Assembly: GCA_028023455.1 (NCBI GenBank)
Contig: JAQFVV010012423.1
Coordinates: 808,001 to 872,000 of the forward strand
DNA from: Epiperipatus broadwayi
Taxonomy: Eukaryota > Onychophora > Udeonychophora > Euonychophora > Peripatidae
Direction: 5' to 3'
DNA: 64,000 nucleotides
This document shows positions 58,995-64,000 of the stretch, one piece after another. The position numbers and the translations under genes are program-made. The notes under the pieces are model-generated. The model was given only the letters and a program-made list of their open reading frames with translations, was not told the DNA's origin and made no database searches. Every line of letters starts with the position of its first letter. The first letter of the stretch is position 1.

Positions 58995-59150
58995 AGAAGA
59001 GATGATAATAGATTGACAGTTGAAATCTTAAAGTAGATTTCATGATATTTTAAAGGACCTACAAATAGACTATGTGTGAGATGGATGAATATGTTATTTC
59101 AGTATGTTAAACTCTTGTCTAAAAAAAGACTTGAGATTTCTAAGTAACTG
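58995..59150 (+). pseudogene. RTE-type LINE 3' fragment
   Basis: RDDNRLTVEILK, a stop and then GPTNRLCVRWMN parallel the RRDDNRWTIEIL and RKRPHVRWMDE part of RTE reverse transcriptases. Truncated on both sides. Confidence 0.6.
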
Positions 59151-60075
59151 GGTTTTATAACAAAGCAATAACATTTGATAAAGAGGAAAAGTGATTTATC
59201 ATTTTTTAAATGCAATTCTGTAAACTCATATTCAATCCTTATAAACTTTCATAAGTTCCAGTGTTTAAAAAAATATAATAATTCCATTACAACATTTTAA
59301 GGATATGACAACCAGATTGATTTTGAACTTGAATTATTATTATTACATATATATAATTTTTAAAGTTAAATAAAAAAACTCATATTAAATTCACTTTTTA
59401 GTAAATTATTTTTCTTTTGAAGCTTTTATTTAAAGATGACAATTCATAGAATTATTACATAAATTATTGCTAATATTACTTTATACATGAAGGAAACATT
59501 GAAAACATTAAATTCAAGCTTAATGCATTTTCTGTGTTGAACATTCTTGTCAAAGGCAACTACTATATGATAGTTACTTTATCAAAAATACTCAGCACCA
59601 AAATTGTATTAAAGTTGTATTTAATGTTTTCTCTATGTATAAAACAGTATTAGTATTGCTTTTAATTTATTATAGTTCAGTGATAATTACCATAGTTTTT
59701 TAAATTTTTACAATATTTTTACAAGTTGATGTAAGACAATGTTAATAATGTCAATCTTTCATTTTTTCTAAATACTAAATTAAATGTGATATAGTAGTAT
59801 ACATAAATGAAATTAATAATAAGACCAAATTTGGTTTTGCAACCAATCTTAGTCAATGTAATATAAAGATAAAAGTAAACCATAACCTCATTATCTGTAA
59901 CAGTATAATATTATTTTTATAAGTGTAGGTCTTTTTTCAAAAGTTTATAATAGCTAAATGACTATTTATTGACAAATACTAAAAAGTTAATTGGCTACCT
60001 GAAAAAATATTTTAATATATATATATATATATTTAAAAATTATTCAAGTTTACTGGTTTTGTCAAGTAATCTAGA
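59151..60075. other. AT-rich spacer
   Basis: No supported feature; short TA tract at 60017-60031. Confidence 0.5.
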
Positions 60076-60079
60076 TTAT

Positions 60080-60147
60080 TTGTGACCTGAAAAAAAATCC
60101 AAAGTCCATTAATGCCAAAGGAATGCACTAACCACACTTTCAACAGT
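60080..60147 (-). mobile_element. tRNA-derived SINE fragment
   Basis: The minus strand has A-box-like GTGGTTAGTGCATTCC and the plus strand the ACCTGAAAAAAAA motif at 60085 seen beside the SINEs at 16.6 and 44.3 kb. The B box is not recognisable. Confidence 0.35.
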
Positions 60148-60904
60148 CTCTTTTAAGGAAAACTTCCATATAATTCATAAAATGGTAATTTGTACAAAAA
60201 GTATATTGTGATCTGAAGTATTCTACTTGAATAATACATTTTTGCATATTCTTAACTTTTATTAACCAATCAATAGCATGCTGTAAATGATGTTAATTTT
60301 AGTTTTCAATTCATAGTACCAAACATCATGTTTTTGTTTTTTTTACATTTTCATATTTTTAGAATTTATATAAATTATAATCTAAGCTATTAAAAATATT
60401 TTAATATATCCATTATGACTAGCCAAACTTCATGTTTGTAAAAGCCACTTGCTATAATTGAGATATATTAACAGACACAATTAAATTTTTGAAGTATTCA
60501 CAGAAGCAAATATTTGATCTATTATTTTTTTTATTAATAAGATTTATTAATTGTACAAAAAAATCAAGGCAATAAAATTAATGATTGATAACAAAATTAA
60601 TACAAAAGTATTTATTATTCACATGAGATTGTATCTGATTAGCTAGAATATTAACATTTGGCTTATAATTTGTTTATTAAGCACCCAGTAGTTTCCATAA
60701 AATGTTCATTTATCAGTTATGCTTGATGTGTTGATTTTATAAACGTCATTGTTGAGTATAGGGATTTACAAGAATATGTCCTAAATATTAATTCTTATTA
60801 AGTGCAATGTCAGCATGTACTACTTAAATAAGCCTATACATATATAACTTTAGTACATGCATTTAGATTTGTAGAGGTCTCTCTTGTAATAAATTAAGCA
60901 CATA

Positions 60905-61295
60905 AATGGAAAAATATGGGTGATTTAGTCTGCAAATTGTGTAAGGAAGGCATAGAAAATATTAGGCATCTGTTGATTCAATGTAAATGTTTGAAAGCAG
61001 AAAGGGTACAAATAATGAAGTTATGGAAGACTAAATATAAACAAAGTGATTATACAGAAAGTGGGTTATTGGTTTTTATGCTAGGTTTGGGAATAGATAA
61101 AAAGAATTTAGATATGAAGGCCATAGAATTGACAAAGATTATGTTGTGGAAATGGGATGGAGTAGGATATGGAGAAACTTAGGGTGGGGAATGGAAAGGG
61201 AAGGTAAAGTGACTAACAGGTTTCTCTGGATATAGTTGCTGAGAAATTCCTGACTCCATTTAAGAAGAAGTTACAGTGCATCACATCACATCACT
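60905..61295 (+). pseudogene. LINE 3' end with zinc-knuckle C-terminus
   Basis: An 88-residue frame (60916-61182) encodes the C-terminus of a LINE reverse-transcriptase protein. It has the knuckle C-K-L-C, eight residues, H, four residues, C (CKLCKEGIENIRHLLIQCKC), a pattern known downstream of LINE reverse transcriptases. LDMKAIELTKIMLWKWDG and GYGET-stop follow. The 3' untranslated region ends in CATCACATCACATCACT. The same tail is found at 10.99-11.2 kb. The element is 5'-truncated, so the polymerase is absent. Confidence 0.65.
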
Positions 61296-61299
61296 CAAG

Positions 61300-62960
61300 G
61301 TGCATGCAATAAGAATATGTCCTATAAATTAACATTAGTTTATAAGCAGTTTCTTTTAAATGAAAGACAATTCTTTATTTTTCTGAATATAAAAATTAAA
61401 AATAATTACTTGTTTTTCTCAAATTAATAAAAAAACTTGATATTTGAAGGTCCAAATAAAAAAAATATACTTAATGACATTTGAAATAAATCTATATAAG
61501 GAATAACAACATCTACTGTATGAAGTTCAAACAAACACTGTACAGACAAGTTCGAACAGGGCGTTATATTTCTAGAAAACAAGAAAATCATAGAAATTGA
61601 TGGCACAAACACACATTGCTATTAAATTGTCACATTATAATTTTATTTCAAAAGATGAGGGCCGCATTGTATCATCCGAAGAACTGCATTCGGGTCATGA
61701 ACACAGTTAGACAATGGTGGAATATATATTTTAAAATGAATTAAGTTTATATGTTTTTGTAAAGGGAACTTTAATTGTTTTAAAAAAGTTTTAAATAAAC
61801 TGTTTTGGTTTACAAATTTAATTATGGCAACAATGTCACATTTTTATGCATAATAATTAATTGTCATTCTTTATTTATTCACATTACTTATCACTTTTTT
61901 TTTTAAAATTATCACAAAATAATGTTCTTTAATATATATGCGTCAGTGTATTGTAAAGGCTGATAATACGCACAAACTTAAAATTTGAATGTATAATTTC
62001 TACATATTAGAATCTAAAAAAATAATTTGTTTTATCTAGAATACGAGATCTTTTTATCTGCATCACTTTTTTAAAAAAAAAACAATTTTAGCTGGAAATA
62101 CACTAAAGAGTGTTCTCACAAAGAAACAATTTATATATATATTTTTTTCTTTTTAAATCTTTCTTTTCAACAATCACTTCAATAAAATATTGACTGCTTC
62201 TTTGACTACCAACAGCTGAAAAGATTTACTTTATTCATCTCGGAAATCATTTCGGTCGACAGGTAAAAATAAGAGAGCAGGTGCAAACAGGTGATAAGCT
62301 TAATCAGAAATGAGCATAAATCTATAAAAGATGTTTTCACTCATCGTAAAAGTTGGCAAAAAAAGAAAAAGTAATAAATTTCAATTTTCTTTTGTGATAT
62401 TTATCAGTGGTTATATGCTTGATAAGATTTTTACCTTTTCTAGTTCAAGTATAATTAAATTGTCTTATTGCCCTTAATTTCTTTGATTGTGGATTAAAGT
62501 TTTGTGAAGTTCATAGTTCATAAATACTAGAAAATTGCCTTTTTTAAGAGAATCTTATTTGTAAAGTAAATCATATGATGTATTTGTTAAATTATAAAAT
62601 GTTTTATATAAGCTATGTAATTTAACTATATACATATGTGTATATATTAATTATTTAGTGTATTTTACCTTTAAAAAATTGCTAAAATGTCTTTAAAAAT
62701 GTTTAATGGCTTTTATATTCAAAATAAAGATTGATAATTGTGAATTAGAAAAAGCAAATAATTACAAAATTTGGTCACATTATTAAGGCAAATAGAAACG
62801 TAATGGATAATTAAGTTTGAATGGAGGGTTTTTATTAGAAATAATTTAATTGTAAAAGAAATTATATCTATTATTCACTTGAAGATTTGTGATGATGGTA
62901 TAATAGATATGATAATATGTTGGACTATTGCCATCATCTATCAATAAATGTTGCATATAT
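61300..62960. other. AT-rich spacer
   Basis: No supported gene. A CpG-containing patch near 61660-61720 and another near 62230-62300 are unexplained. Confidence 0.45.
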
Positions 62961-62971
62961 ATATATATATA

Positions 62972-63130
62972 TATAATTTTAAACTTTATTTAAACTTTTC
63001 AAATACAAACAACTTGTTAGTAATAACACATAAATAGATAACACAAGTTAGTAATTACAAAATGTTTTGAGTAGTATTATTCTACACTCTTCTTCAGATG
63101 TTGCTGACCTGACCAGTGACAATATTACCA
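62972..63130 (-). mobile_element. Penelope 3' end, strongly 5'-truncated
   Basis: Minus strand: CTGAAGA (63091-63097), A, GAGTGTAG, a short loop, CTACTC, then AAAAC (expected GAAAC). It is followed by a 3' region with AATAAAG near the end and a (TA)n tract at 62955-62974. The order is the same as in the Penelope ends at 37.4, 31.6 and 55.8 kb. No coding part remains. Confidence 0.55.
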
Positions 63131-63234
63131 TAGAAGTCGAACTTACAACTTTCGATTCTTGAATATCGAATTTTAAGGCAACACCCTCAACAACTGATCT
63201 ATTCTCTCAAAAGCAAAAGATAGTAGAATGTCTA

Positions 63235-63625
63235 CTTTCTTGAAAAGAAGAGATTTTAATGGATGTGTTTTACTAGTTCTTAGACATTGATCAAAGAAAT
63301 GGATGGTTAACAGAAAAGAAATGCAGAAACTTTAGATTTTATAACAAAATAAAAAAATATGTAGGTTGGGAATAGCAAAATAGGATTTAAAAAATTAAAA
63401 GGCTTAAATAGAGCTAGGCTAAACATATTGCTAAAAGAAATGATAATAGATAAATAAATAAAGTCTTAAACTAGATCTTAAGAGATTACAAAAGAGCTAG
63501 ACAGAGAATATGTGAAAAGTAGACAATTAAAATCCCAAGGTTAACAATAGACATGTGGAGAAGAGAAGCCATATATCAAAGAAAGTACATTAAAGTAAGA
63601 ATGAGCTTCATGCAATGGATGTACT
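63235..63625 (+). pseudogene. RTE-type LINE relic
   Basis: KKLKGLNRARLNILLKEMI matches the RLKWSWAGHIARRD region, and EITKELDREYVKS the RDCKRPRKRPHVR region, with many stops. MWRREAI-like codons follow. Very old copy. Confidence 0.5.
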
Positions 63626-64000
63626 ACTAAAAGCTAAATATACTTTAGTAAAAACAATATCTACAATAAAGAGTGATAAAATTTACTATAATAAAATTAA
63701 AATTAACTTTTAAACATATTTGTAAAATTTTTATAAATGGACACTTAATATTGTTTTTAAAAGTGGTAAATTTCATTATTTGTGTTTTCTATTATTAGTT
63801 ATGACTAATATTGTGGCTGTAAAGTTTATTATTCTGTAGTATTATTCTACACAAAAATTGCTTTCTTAACTAACAATTGCTGAAAAATCATTTATTATGA
63901 GATGTTTAAAGGCATTATGATGGTGCTGTTATCAGTTGGTATTTCTTTGCTATTTTGCAGTTATCTAAATATTACTTTGCTGTATACATTTTTTTTTTGC

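Overview
The window is a very AT-rich, intron-poor-looking stretch of a metazoan (probably invertebrate) nuclear genome. No host protein-coding gene, rRNA or intact tRNA gene can be supported. Everything with recognisable coding potential is a transposable-element protein, most of it broken. The species cannot be fixed from the sequence; the mixture of Penelope-like elements with a GIY-YIG nuclease, RTE-type LINEs, a Merlin transposon, tRNA-derived SINEs and hammerhead-ribozyme repeats would suit molluscs, flatworms, cnidarians or chelicerates. A 500-base run of N (2773-3272) marks an assembly gap.

Layout. 1-8.3 kb: AT-rich spacer, the gap, a 162-bp tandem duplication and one old cysteine-rich coding relic. 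8.3-23 kb: AT-rich spacer seeded with copies of two hammerhead-bearing repeat families (here called A and C), an RTE LINE fragment ending in a long (TA)n tract, another LINE 3' end and tRNA-derived SINEs, one with a clean 16-bp target-site duplication. 23.7-25.3 kb: a CpG-richer block with tRNA-like promoter boxes and a possible retroelement leader. 26.5-28.2 kb: a 1.6-kb terminal-inverted-repeat element that carries minisatellites and a small foldback copy of itself. 29.2-33.2 kb: a tandem and inverted array of family C, split by a head-to-head pair of truncated Penelope elements flanked by a 13-bp duplication. 34.4-37.5 kb: a nearly full-length but frameshifted Penelope-like element. 40.5-52.2 kb: many foldback elements, an RTE reverse-transcriptase relic and hammerhead family B. 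52.8-54.2 kb: a Merlin transposon with an interrupted, truncated transposase. 55.7-64 kb: more Penelope ends, decayed RTE fragments and a LINE 3' end with a zinc knuckle.

The main result is that at least three dispersed repeat families in this window encode type I hammerhead self-cleaving ribozyme motifs on one strand. The conserved core, short stem III, cleavage triplet and pairing stem I can be read directly in the best copies, and the stems are kept by paired changes between copies. Families B and C are partly arranged as tandem or inverted units, and two B copies carry 12-14 bp target-site duplications. This is the architecture expected of animal retrozymes: small non-autonomous retroelements that make circular RNA and are thought to be mobilised by Penelope-like reverse transcriptases. 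The window holds both partners. Penelope ends here also share a hammerhead-like hairpin, and the Penelope pair has inserted into a retrozyme array. How the two interact is inference; the motifs and duplications are seen directly.
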